DNA of 64,000 nt from Amylibacter sp. IMCC11727 (GTDB lineage: Bacteria; Pseudomonadota; Alphaproteobacteria; Rhodobacterales; Rhodobacteraceae): positions 3,292,001 through 3,356,000 of the forward strand of contig NZ_CP122960.1 of assembly GCF_029854195.1 (NCBI RefSeq), read 5' to 3'. This document shows positions 54,083-62,035 of the stretch, piece by piece. The notes under the pieces are model-generated. The model saw nothing but the letters and a program-made list of their open reading frames with translations, was not told the DNA's origin and made no database searches. The position numbers were made by a program, and so were the translations under genes. Each line of letters starts with the position of its first letter. Position 1 is the stretch's first letter.

Positions 54083-54131
54083 GCACTAATCGGATGCGTA
54101 TAGTGCTGTCATCGCAGTCGGATCAAATCCG
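54083..54131. promoter_or_regulatory. Candidate operators between dctB and dctP
   Basis: Two palindromes lie in the 265-base divergent gap: GCACTA (54083-54088) with TAGTGC (54101-54106), and CGGAT-CAA-ATCCG (54119-54131). I see no GG-N10-GC sigma-54 promoter. They may be DctD sites; this is inference. Confidence 0.3.
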
Positions 54132-54179
54132 CAAACCTCATGCGGGCAAAGGCTCGTTTATTTTCCTTGGGAGGAAACC

Positions 54180-55184
54180 ATGAAAACTTTCTTGAAAGCC
54201 GCCTGCGTTGCCGCAGTCGCATTTGTACCATCTATCGCTGCCGCATCTTGTGAAGACGGCGAAGTGGTTGTGAAATTCGCTCACGTGACCAACACAGACA
54301 AGCACCCAAAAGGCATCGCTGCCTCCTTGCTGGAGCAACGCGTGAACGACGAAATGAACGGCAAAATGTGCATGGAGGTTTTCCCGAACTCCACACTTTA
54401 TGACGACAACAAAGTTCTCGAAGCGATGCTTCAGGGTGATGTTCAACTGGCCGCACCATCGCTGTCCAAGTTTGAAAAATTCACCAAACAATTCCGCATC
54501 TTTGACCTTCCGTTCATGTTCAACGACATCAACGCCGTGGACGCATTCCAGAACTCTGACACAGGTCAGGCGATGAAAGACTCCATGCAGAAACGCGGTT
54601 TGCAGGGCCTCGCATTCTGGCACAACGGCATGAAGCAAATGTCAGCCAACAAGCCACTGTTGTTGCCAACGGATGCAAACGGTTTGAAATTCCGCGTTCA
54701 ATCTTCTGACGTTCTGGTTGCCCAAATGGAAGCCATCGGCGGCTCCCCACAAAAAATGAAATTCGCCGAAGTTTACGGCGCGTTGCAAACAGGTGTTGTG
54801 GACGGTCAAGAAAACACATGGTCCAACATCTATGGCAAAAAGTTCTTTGAAGTTCAGGACGGCGTGACCGAAACAAACCACGGCATCATCGACTATTTGC
54901 TGGTAACTTCTGTTGACTGGCTCGATGGGCTCGAAGCAGACACACGTGACCAATTCATGACCATCGTAAAAGAAGTCACCGAAGCACGTAACGGCGAATC
55001 CACTGCCGTTAACGCAGGTGCTAAGCAGGCAATCATTGATGCAGGCGGCACGGTGCGTCAGTTGACAGCAGAACAGCGCGCAGCATGGGTTGAAGCCATG
55101 AAGCCTGTTTGGGAAAAATTCGAAGGCGACGTAGGTGCGGACAACATCGCAGCTGCGCAAAAAATCAATGCGATGACAAACTAA
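54180..55184 (+). CDS. dctP: TRAP transporter C4-dicarboxylate-binding protein DctP
   Basis: A 334-residue periplasmic binding protein with signal MKTFLKAACVAAVAFVPSIAAA, then VVVKFAHVTNTDKHPKG and GLKFRVQSSDVLVAQMEAIGGSPQKM, and VVDGQENTWSNIYGKKFFEVQDGVTETNHG, all typical of DctP. The conserved Arg of the carboxylate pocket is in KFRVQ. GGGAGGAAACC precedes the ATG. An attenuator hairpin follows, separating it from dctQM. Confidence 0.94.
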   Translation: MKTFLKAACVAAVAFVPSIAAASCEDGEVVVKFAHVTNTDKHPKGIAASLLEQRVNDEMNGKMCMEVFPNSTLYDDNKVLEAMLQGDVQLAAPSLSKFEKFTKQFRIFDLPFMFNDINAVDAFQNSDTGQAMKDSMQKRGLQGLAFWHNGMKQMSANKPLLLPTDANGLKFRVQSSDVLVAQMEAIGGSPQKMKFAEVYGALQTGVVDGQENTWSNIYGKKFFEVQDGVTETNHGIIDYLLVTSVDWLDGLEADTRDQFMTIVKEVTEARNGESTAVNAGAKQAIIDAGGTVRQLTAEQRAAWVEAMKPVWEKFEGDVGADNIAAAQKINAMTN

Positions 55185-55201
55185 GTCATTTCAAATCAAT
55201 C

Positions 55202-55233
55202 ATGGGCGGGCCAAGGATGGCTCGCCCATTTTT
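55202..55233 (+). terminator. Attenuator-type hairpin between dctP and dctQ
   Basis: ATGGGCGGGCC (55202-55212) pairs with GGCTCGCCCAT (55219-55229) and runs into T's. Partial termination would give more DctP than membrane subunits, as is common in TRAP and ABC operons. Confidence 0.8.
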
Positions 55234-55244
55234 CAAAGGGGCCT

Positions 55245-55919
55245 TTGCAAATGTCACACCAAACCCAATCACCCACGGATCGGATCGAGGAAACGCTCAT
55301 CGCGCTTATCCTCGGGGCCATGACAGTGGTGACATTTGCAAATGTCGTCGCGCGGTACGGATTTAACTCTAACATCCTGTGGGCCGTTGAATTTACCGTC
55401 TTTCTGTTTGCTTGGATGGTTTTGTTGGGCGCATCCTATGCCGTGAAAATCGGCGCGCATTTGGGCGTTGATGCGATCCTAAACCTCGTGTCGCCAAGCG
55501 TGCGCAAGGTCATGGGATTAGTCGCCGTTGCTGTGTGCATCGCGTTTTCACTGCTTTTGCTAAAAGGGTCTTGGGATTACTGGGCCAATTTTGCCAACCT
55601 GCCTGGAACCGAAGGCCGTTGGTTCCCCACTGGTTTCGAGGATAAATTCCGCGGCAAGGCCTGGTATGAAACCGATGACATCCCGATGCCCGCCATTCTG
55701 AACTGGATGGAAGGTGCGTTTAACGATGGCGACGAATACGAAAAACTACCCCGCCTGATCCCCTATATGATTATGCCAATTTCCATGGCCTTGCTGGTGT
55801 TCCGCTTTATCCAAGCCGCATTCAGATTGCTGCGCGGGGACATCACAATGCTGATCGTCAGCCACGAAGCCGAAGACGCCGTTGATGATGCCGCGCAATA
55901 CGTGAAGGAAAACACATAA
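55245..55919 (+). CDS. dctQ: TRAP transporter small permease DctQ
   Basis: A 224-residue, four-helix membrane protein. RIEETLIALILGAMTVVTFANVVARYGFNSNILWAVEFTVFLFAWMVLLGASYAVK carries the DctQ EE(x)F-type motif; an extended loop with many charged and aromatic residues (about 115-175) separates helices three and four. The ATG at 55245 has only a weak upstream site; an internal ATG at 55251 (SHQ) is absent, so this start stands. It ends with TAATG, coupled to dctM. Confidence 0.88.
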   Translation: MQMSHQTQSPTDRIEETLIALILGAMTVVTFANVVARYGFNSNILWAVEFTVFLFAWMVLLGASYAVKIGAHLGVDAILNLVSPSVRKVMGLVAVAVCIAFSLLLLKGSWDYWANFANLPGTEGRWFPTGFEDKFRGKAWYETDDIPMPAILNWMEGAFNDGDEYEKLPRLIPYMIMPISMALLVFRFIQAAFRLLRGDITMLIVSHEAEDAVDDAAQYVKENT

Positions 55920-57709
55920 TGGAAGTCATCCTCCTTTTCGCCATGGTCATCGGTCTGTTGATGATCGGTGTGCCTATCGCTGTGTCCCTTGGCTTTTCCT
56001 CGGTCATGTTCCTGTTGTGGTTCTCAGACTCTTCGCTCGCGTCCGTGGCACAAACCTTGTTCAACGCGTTTGAAGGGCATTACACGCTGCTGGCCATTCC
56101 GTTTTTCATCCTCGCCAGTAGTTTCATGTCCACGGGCGGTGTCGCCCGAAGGATTATCGACTTTTCCATCGCATGTGTGGGCCATTTCCACGGCGGCCTG
56201 GCCATTGCTGGTGTGTTTGCCTGTATGCTGTTTGCCGCCCTGTCAGGGTCATCCCCCGCCACTGTGGTTGCGATTGGCTCCATCGTCATCGCGGGTATGC
56301 GTCAAGTGGGCTACACCAAGGAATTCGCCGCAGGCGTGATTTGCAACGCGGGCACGCTCGGCATCTTGATCCCGCCCTCAATCGTGATGGTTGTGTACGC
56401 CGCAGCGGTCGAGGTTTCGGTGGGCCGTATGTTCCTTGCAGGCGTAATCCCAGGCCTGATGGCGGGGACCATGCTGATGATCGGCATCTATGTGATGGCG
56501 CGCGTCAAAGACCTGCCCAAAGGAGAACGCGCCCCTTGGGCAGAACGTCTTGCCACAGCACGCGAAGCAGGCTGGGGCCTTTTCCTGATCGTCATTATCC
56601 TGGGCGGTATTTACGGCGGGATCTTTACCCCAACCGAAGCCGCCGCCGTAGCCGCGATTTATGCGTGGATCATCGCCAGCTTTGTTTACCGCGACATGGG
56701 CCCGCTGCAGGCAAAACCCCTGCTTGCCTCCGAAGACGAGGCACAAAGCCTGCTTGGCCTGCGGATCGCTGGCATCGCACTGATCTACGGCGTCTTTGGC
56801 GCTGGGTTCTTCTATGCCACATACGGCAGCTGGATGGCCGCGGGTCTTGGCCTGTTGATCGCCACCGCGCTTGCGTTTGTTGCCTTGCTGGTTCTTGCCG
56901 TTATTTTCCACGTTGCAAATAAGGCGCGGATGCTCACGGTTGCACAGATCGGCATCGCCGCGCTGGCCACGCTTTATGTGTTTTTCTCCACCATCATCCC
57001 TATGGGCTATGGCATCATTGGAACCGTGCTGTTGGTCAGCGTCATCTTCCCCGTGCAAATCTTCTTGCTGGGTCTGATCGCGGGGCCAGTACGATTGCTC
57101 GGGGAAACAGAACACTCGCTGATCACATCCGTTCGCACAGGCGGCGCAACGCTCGTCACAGGACTGCCTCGCATCGCCAGCACAATCTGGCATCGCGACA
57201 CCATCGACACATTGTTCGAAGCAGGCAAACTTACCGTGACCCTGTTGTTCGTCATCGCAAACGCGCTGATCCTGAAACACGTGCTGACGGATGAACAAAT
57301 CCCGCAACACATCACCGAAGCCATGCTCGCCGCAGGCCTTGGCCCCGTTGCGTTTTTGATTGTGGTGAACGTGATCCTGCTGATCGGCGGGCAATTCATG
57401 GAACCCTCTGGCCTGCTCGTAATCGTCGCGCCCCTCGTATTCCCCATTGCGATTGAGCTGGGTATCGACCCGATCCATCTGGGCATCATTATGGTGGTGA
57501 ACATGGAAATCGGCATGATTACTCCGCCAGTTGGCCTCAATCTGTTTGTTACATCTGGGGTGGCTGGTATGCCGATGATGGCGGTGGTTAAGGCGGCTCT
57601 GCCGTTCCTCGCCATCCTCTTTGTGTTCCTGATTATGGTCACTTACATCCCGATCATTTCGACGTTCCTGCCAAACCTTGTGATGGGGCCGGAAATCGTG
57701 ACGAAGTAA
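55919..57709 (+). CDS. dctM: TRAP transporter large permease DctM (extended)
   Basis: A 596-residue membrane protein, about 150 longer than a typical 430-residue DctM. The two conserved halves show LLAIPFFILASSFMSTGGVARRIIDF and GLGPVAFLIVVNVILLIGGQFMEPSGLLVI, with GIFTPTEAAAVAAIYAW and GMITPPVGLNLFVTSG motifs. The insertion (about 255-440) has several extra hydrophobic segments. It starts at the last base of the dctQ stop. Substrates are C4-dicarboxylates by context with DctBD. Confidence 0.92.
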   Translation: MEVILLFAMVIGLLMIGVPIAVSLGFSSVMFLLWFSDSSLASVAQTLFNAFEGHYTLLAIPFFILASSFMSTGGVARRIIDFSIACVGHFHGGLAIAGVFACMLFAALSGSSPATVVAIGSIVIAGMRQVGYTKEFAAGVICNAGTLGILIPPSIVMVVYAAAVEVSVGRMFLAGVIPGLMAGTMLMIGIYVMARVKDLPKGERAPWAERLATAREAGWGLFLIVIILGGIYGGIFTPTEAAAVAAIYAWIIASFVYRDMGPLQAKPLLASEDEAQSLLGLRIAGIALIYGVFGAGFFYATYGSWMAAGLGLLIATALAFVALLVLAVIFHVANKARMLTVAQIGIAALATLYVFFSTIIPMGYGIIGTVLLVSVIFPVQIFLLGLIAGPVRLLGETEHSLITSVRTGGATLVTGLPRIASTIWHRDTIDTLFEAGKLTVTLLFVIANALILKHVLTDEQIPQHITEAMLAAGLGPVAFLIVVNVILLIGGQFMEPSGLLVIVAPLVFPIAIELGIDPIHLGIIMVVNMEIGMITPPVGLNLFVTSGVAGMPMMAVVKAALPFLAILFVFLIMVTYIPIISTFLPNLVMGPEIVTK

Positions 57710-57747
57710 CGCCAAGGCATCCTTGCGGGCGTTTCCCCCAAACCCTA

Positions 57748-57776
57748 AACCTTCCGCAACCGCGGGAGGTTTTTTC
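57748..57776 (+). terminator. Terminator of dctPQM that contains the next ribosome-binding site
   Basis: AACCTTCCGC (57748-57757) pairs with GCGGGAGGTT (57762-57771) around AACC, followed by TTTTT. The GGGAGG inside the 3' arm (57764-57769) is the Shine-Dalgarno of the ATG at 57777. Confidence 0.75.
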
Positions 57777-58070
57777 ATGTCAGACATCGTTGCAGAATTC
57801 ATCGCGCACCTTGGCCCACGGGTGGCTGGTACGTTGCATGGCACCGCCAAACTGGTCATCACAGATGAAGGCAGCATCATGCTTTCCGATCAAGGCGCAG
57901 TCGAAGGCGACACGGAAGCCGACGTCACCCTCAAGGCCAGCGAACAGGTGTTTCGAAATATCCTTGATGGATCGCAAAACCCTGCCATGGCGTTTATGTC
58001 GGGCAAGCTGAAAGTGGACGGCTCCAACATGCGCGCACTTAAAGTGTCCGAAATCCTGACATCAGACTAA
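57777..58070 (+). CDS. SCP2 sterol-binding-fold protein
   Basis: A 97-residue single-domain SCP2 protein: LHGTAKLVITDEGSIMLSD, EADVTLKASEQVFRNILDGSQNPAMAFMSGKLKVDGS are family-typical. It probably binds lipids or acyl-CoA. The ATG at 57777 has its ribosome-binding site inside the preceding hairpin; a longer frame from 57723 would include that hairpin and is unlikely. Confidence 0.87.
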   Translation: MSDIVAEFIAHLGPRVAGTLHGTAKLVITDEGSIMLSDQGAVEGDTEADVTLKASEQVFRNILDGSQNPAMAFMSGKLKVDGSNMRALKVSEILTSD

Positions 58071-58199
58071 GCGGCGCAAAATTCTTGATTCGCCCTGCCA
58101 GTCAAGCAAAAATATGGCGAAAATAACGCTAGTTTTGCGATTACAAACCCACTAACGTCGATCGCTACTTGATTCCAAATGTGGCGAAAACCAACGAAA

Positions 58200-59075
58200 A
58201 TGATCCTCAACTTTGGCTCCATAAACCTCGATCTTGTGTATCGTGTGGCGACCCTGCCAACACCAGGTGAAACGCTGGCAAGCACGAGTTATGAAAAGTA
58301 TTTGGGCGGCAAAGGGGTCAACCAATCCATCGCTGCACATCGCTGCGGAGCAGAGGTTTTGCACCTTGGGTGTGTTGGTCCCGACGGCACATGGCTGCGG
58401 GAACAAATCACGGAATTTGGCCTGTCGCTTGAAGGCATTAAATCCGTCGAAGATCACACAGGTCATGCGGTGATCCTTGTTGATGACAGCGCGGAAAATC
58501 AGATTGTTTTGTTCGGCGGCTCGAACCAAGCCTTTACAATGGAGCAGATCGAAGCGGCACTGAAAAAAGCCAACCCGAAAACCGATTGGGTTATCTGTCA
58601 GAACGAAACCAATCTCGTGCAAGACATGGCACAATCCGCGAAATCGAAAAACCTGCGTGTTGCCTATTCTGCCGCCCCTTTCGAAGCAGACCATGCCATT
58701 CCCATGCTCGACCATATCGACCTATTGGCGGTGAACGAAGTCGAAGCCGCCGCCTTGCAAGAAGCGTTGGGCAAAGACCCGCGCGACATCGGTTTGCGCT
58801 ATTTGCTGGTGACCAAAGGGGCCGAAGGTGCTGATTTGCACACGCATCATGAAACCATTCACCAGCCCGCTTTCAGCGTGTCTCCACAAGATACCACAGG
58901 TGCTGGCGACACGTTTCTTGGTGCGTTTATGGCAGAATTTACGCTGTCGAATAACCCAGCCAAGGCCTTGCGTTTTGCCGCCGCTGCTTCTGCGATTCAA
59001 GTGACCCGCGCAGGGGCCGCCCCTGCGATCCCGATGCGCGACGAAGTTCTGACGTTCCTGAAAGAAAACCCATGA
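58200..59075 (+). CDS. PfkB-family carbohydrate kinase (ribokinase-like)
   Basis: A 291-residue ribokinase-fold enzyme. N-terminal MILNFGSINLDLVYRVATLPTPGETL and GGKGVNQSIAAHRCGAEV (sugar site), and C-terminal DTTGAGDTFLGAF (ATP site with the catalytic Asp). Being translationally coupled to a nucleoside hydrolase (ATGA overlap), it likely phosphorylates the ribose or deoxyribose released. The ATG at 58200 is preferred to 58179. Confidence 0.9.
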   Translation: MILNFGSINLDLVYRVATLPTPGETLASTSYEKYLGGKGVNQSIAAHRCGAEVLHLGCVGPDGTWLREQITEFGLSLEGIKSVEDHTGHAVILVDDSAENQIVLFGGSNQAFTMEQIEAALKKANPKTDWVICQNETNLVQDMAQSAKSKNLRVAYSAAPFEADHAIPMLDHIDLLAVNEVEAAALQEALGKDPRDIGLRYLLVTKGAEGADLHTHHETIHQPAFSVSPQDTTGAGDTFLGAFMAEFTLSNNPAKALRFAAAASAIQVTRAGAAPAIPMRDEVLTFLKENP

Positions 59076-59992
59076 CCCATAAAATCATCATCGACACCGA
59101 TCCGGGCATCGACGATGCCATGGCGATTTTCTACGCAGCGCTGCACCCTGACATTGATATCGTTGGCATGACAGGCGTGTTTGGCAACGTTACCGCCGAT
59201 ATCGCAGCACGCAACGCGATTGTGCTGGCAGAGAAGATGGGCCAAGCCATCCCCGTTTCAAAAGGCGCAAATGTGCCGCTGATGATGGAGCCAAACGGCG
59301 TATCGGATTATGTTCACGGGACCGAAGGGTTTGGCACAATGCCCGCGCAACCGATCAAAGGCGCACCTGTTGGCGAACCCGCGCATGAGTTTATCTGCCG
59401 CATGATCAACGAAAACCCGAACGAGATCATTCTCTGCCCCATCGGCCCGCTGACGAATATCGCGCTGGCTTTGCAACACGACCCTACTATCGCGGCCAAA
59501 ACCAAAGCGGTCTACATCATGGGCGGCGGGCTCGATAAAGGGAACGTCACCGAATATGCCGAAGCCAACATCTGGAACGATCCGCACGCCGCTGACATCG
59601 TCTTTGCTGCCGATTGGGATATCACCATGGTTGGGCTTGATGTGACCACCCGCGTGCAATGCGTGCCTGCCGATTTCGATCGTCTGGAAGCCGCCGCCCC
59701 CAAAATCGGGGGTTTCTTGAACGAAGCCGTACAGTTCTACTTTGACTTCTACGCCTCCCATTACGGCAAGCGGGGTTGCGATATGCACGACCCGTCGGCA
59801 ATCATTGCCCTGACCGACCCCCAATATTTTACCATTGAAACCCACGCCCTAGAGGTTATCGTGGACGGCGCTCGCATAGGTCAGACCGTTCGGTCTGCCG
59901 ATCCTTCCCGACCCAAACACAAGGTCCCGATGGACGTCGACGTCGAAGGTGTAAAACAACGGTTTCTATCCATGATCGAAACTGGTTTTTAA
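59072..59992 (+). CDS. Inosine-uridine-type nucleoside hydrolase
   Basis: A 306-residue hydrolase. The Ca2+-binding signature IIIDTDPGIDDAMAI (Asp8, Asp10, Asp14, Asp15) is complete. AKTKAVYIMGGGLDKGNVT and EANIWNDPHAADIVFAADW match the family, and the late GCDMHDPSAII holds the last metal Asp. It cleaves nucleosides to base and ribose. It overlaps the kinase gene and is followed after 10 bases by the oxygenase gene, so the three are one operon. Confidence 0.92.
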   Translation: MTHKIIIDTDPGIDDAMAIFYAALHPDIDIVGMTGVFGNVTADIAARNAIVLAEKMGQAIPVSKGANVPLMMEPNGVSDYVHGTEGFGTMPAQPIKGAPVGEPAHEFICRMINENPNEIILCPIGPLTNIALALQHDPTIAAKTKAVYIMGGGLDKGNVTEYAEANIWNDPHAADIVFAADWDITMVGLDVTTRVQCVPADFDRLEAAAPKIGGFLNEAVQFYFDFYASHYGKRGCDMHDPSAIIALTDPQYFTIETHALEVIVDGARIGQTVRSADPSRPKHKVPMDVDVEGVKQRFLSMIETGF

Positions 59993-60002
59993 GGAGACTG
60001 AA

Positions 60003-60845
60003 ATGACAGAATTTTCCGTACTCGCCGTCAGCCCATCTGACCCAGACGCCCCTGAGAAATTTGCAAAATCCTTGCGTGAAACAGGGTTTGCCGTGATCAA
60101 AGATCACGACATCGACATGTCCGAAATTTCCGCCATGTACGACGTATGGCAGCCTTATTTTGCTGATGACAGCAAACTTGATGACGCCACAGAAATGGGC
60201 GATCCATCTGGCTATTTCGGGTATAAATCTGAAAACGCCAAAGGGGCCGCGCAGAAGGATTTGAAAGAATTCTATCACGTTTATCAGAAAAACGATCTGC
60301 CAGATGGCGTGTCGGACGTGACCAAGAATTTTCATTCCAAAATGGTCAACATGGGGAAAATGCTGCTCGGCTGGCTCGATCAAGTGACACCGGAAGATGT
60401 GAAATCACAACTGTCCATGCCATTCGAAGATATGATCGAGAATTCCGAATCCCACCTACTGCGCGTTCTGCATTATCCACCGCTGCCTGATGACGTACAG
60501 CCAGGCGAAGTACGCGCCGCCGCGCACGGGGATATCAATTTGATCACCCTTCTCGTCACAGGGTCCGAACCAGGCTTGCAGGCACAGGATGTGAACGGCA
60601 ACTGGCATGACATTCCGTGCGGCACGGGCTACATCAACGTAAATGCGGGCGATATGTTGGAACGCGCGTCGCGTCAGTACTATCCATCCACGATTCACCG
60701 CGTGGTGAACCCGCCCGCGCAAGAAAACAAATCCCGCTACTCGCTTCCGCTGTTTATGCACCCGCGCCCAGACGTGCAGTTGGATCATCAAACCGCAGGC
60801 GAGTTTCTGGAAGAAAGATTAAGAGAGATCGGACAGCGCGGGTAA
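60003..60845 (+). CDS. 2-oxoglutarate/Fe(II) oxygenase (isopenicillin N synthase family)
   Basis: A 280-residue double-stranded beta-helix oxygenase. The iron ligands are His175 and Asp177 (AHGDINLITLL) and His232 (STIHRVVNP); Arg245 (SRYSLPLF) would bind 2-oxoglutarate. The N-terminal DIOX_N region is ETGFAVIKDHDID. It sits between nucleoside hydrolase and the nucleoside importer genes, so a nucleobase or nucleoside substrate is possible. Substrate not determinable from sequence. Confidence 0.88.
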   Translation: MTEFSVLAVSPSDPDAPEKFAKSLRETGFAVIKDHDIDMSEISAMYDVWQPYFADDSKLDDATEMGDPSGYFGYKSENAKGAAQKDLKEFYHVYQKNDLPDGVSDVTKNFHSKMVNMGKMLLGWLDQVTPEDVKSQLSMPFEDMIENSESHLLRVLHYPPLPDDVQPGEVRAAAHGDINLITLLVTGSEPGLQAQDVNGNWHDIPCGTGYINVNAGDMLERASRQYYPSTIHRVVNPPAQENKSRYSLPLFMHPRPDVQLDHQTAGEFLEERLREIGQRG

Positions 60846-60866
60846 TCGCGCACCGTTAAAAACCAA

Positions 60867-60884
60867 GGCGCGACTGCTCGCGCC
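60867..60884 (+). terminator. Intercistronic hairpin before the BMP gene
   Basis: GGCGCGA (60867-60873) pairs with TCGCGCC (60878-60884) with a 4-base loop. There is no T-run, so it may stabilise RNA ends rather than terminate. Confidence 0.5.
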
Positions 60885-60902
60885 ACCAACTAGGAGAAAC
60901 CC

Positions 60903-61904
60903 ATGAAAAAGACTTTCACAACACTGCTCGCTGGCGCGTTCACAGCAGTCGCATCTTTTGCATTTGCAGAAGATTTCAAACCAGCCGTTATCTACGATAT
61001 GGGCGGCAAGTTCGACAAATCCTTTAACGAAGGCGTGTACAACGGCATCAAAAAGTTCTCAGAAGAGACTGGTGTTGAAGTGATGGAATTCGAAGTCACC
61101 AACGAAGCACAACGCCAACAAGCCATGGAAAAAATGGTTCAGCGCGGCGCAACCATCGTTTTGGGTGTGGGCTTTGCACAGGCAGATGCGATTTCTGCGG
61201 TTGCTGCGGCGAACCCAGACGTGAACTTCTCAATCATCGACGTGTCATGGCTGGATCACCCGAACCTGCGCCAATACGGCTTTAAAGAGCAAGAAGGCTC
61301 CTACCTTGTTGGTATGGCGGCTGCGATGGCCTCTAAAACAGGCAAAGTTGGCTTTGTTGGCGGCATGGATATTCCGCTGATCCGTGCATTTGGCTGTGGC
61401 TATGAGCAGGGCGTAAAGGCTGTGAATGCAGATGCAGAAGTTTTGCAAAACATGACAGGTACAACGCCTGCTGCTTGGAATGACCCAACAAAAGGCGCCG
61501 AGCTGACACAAGCGCAAATCGACCGTGGCGCAGACGTTGTATACGCGGCAGCTGGTGCCACAGGCGTTGGTGTTTTGCAGGCTGCAACAGACGCTGGCAA
61601 ATTGTCCATCGGTGTGGATTCAAACCAAAACCACATTCACCCAGGTTCCGTTCTGACATCCATGCTGAAGCGCGTTGATGTTGCTGCTTACGACACAATG
61701 AAAGACGCAATGTCAGGTAACTTTGACACGGGTGTTCGCATCTTGGGCGTAAAAGAAGGTGGCGTTGGCTGGGCACTGGACGAGCACAACGCATCCCTGA
61801 TCACAGACGAGATGAAAGCCGCAATCGACGCTGCTTCTGCAAAAATCTCTTCTGGCGAAATCGTTGTTCACGATTACCGTTCCGACAACACTTGCAAAAT
61901 GTAA
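60903..61904 (+). CDS. BMP-family ABC transporter substrate-binding protein (nucleoside)
   Basis: A 333-residue periplasmic protein with signal MKKTFTTLLAGAFTAVASFAFA and the BMP/PnrA pattern PAVIYDMGGKFDKSFNEGVYNGIKKF, GVGFAQADAISAVA, GFKEQEGSYLVGMAAAM and GGMDIPLIRAFGCGYEQGVK. The family binds purine and pyrimidine nucleosides. It precedes the ATPase and permease genes after a strong hairpin. Confidence 0.92.
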   Translation: MKKTFTTLLAGAFTAVASFAFAEDFKPAVIYDMGGKFDKSFNEGVYNGIKKFSEETGVEVMEFEVTNEAQRQQAMEKMVQRGATIVLGVGFAQADAISAVAAANPDVNFSIIDVSWLDHPNLRQYGFKEQEGSYLVGMAAAMASKTGKVGFVGGMDIPLIRAFGCGYEQGVKAVNADAEVLQNMTGTTPAAWNDPTKGAELTQAQIDRGADVVYAAAGATGVGVLQAATDAGKLSIGVDSNQNHIHPGSVLTSMLKRVDVAAYDTMKDAMSGNFDTGVRILGVKEGGVGWALDEHNASLITDEMKAAIDAASAKISSGEIVVHDYRSDNTCKM

Positions 61905-61918
61905 GCGTTTAAAATTCG

Positions 61919-61945
61919 GGGGCGGCCCATCGCGGCTGCCCCTTT
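61919..61945 (+). terminator. Attenuator-like hairpin after the BMP gene
   Basis: GGGGCGGCC (61919-61927) pairs with GGCTGCCCC (61934-61942), followed by TTTCTCTT. It probably reduces transcription into the ABC subunit genes. Confidence 0.7.
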
Positions 61946-62035
61946 CTCTTATCAGCTTTCGTCTATGCTCGCGCGCCGAGCCTAATCGTAAGCTGGGCAC
62001 AGACCCACGGGGAAACACCTTAAACAGGGTGAGGG

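Noticed and set aside
54008..54179. Sigma-54 promoter before dctP
   Set aside because: TGGCAG near 54023 has no GC doublet at the required spacing, and no other GG-N10-GC pair was found by eye.
56378..57880. 500-codon open frame on the minus strand opposite dctM
   Set aside because: Its translation is rich in His, Gln, Asp and Asn with no domain pattern; it is the antisense shadow caused by codon bias in dctM.
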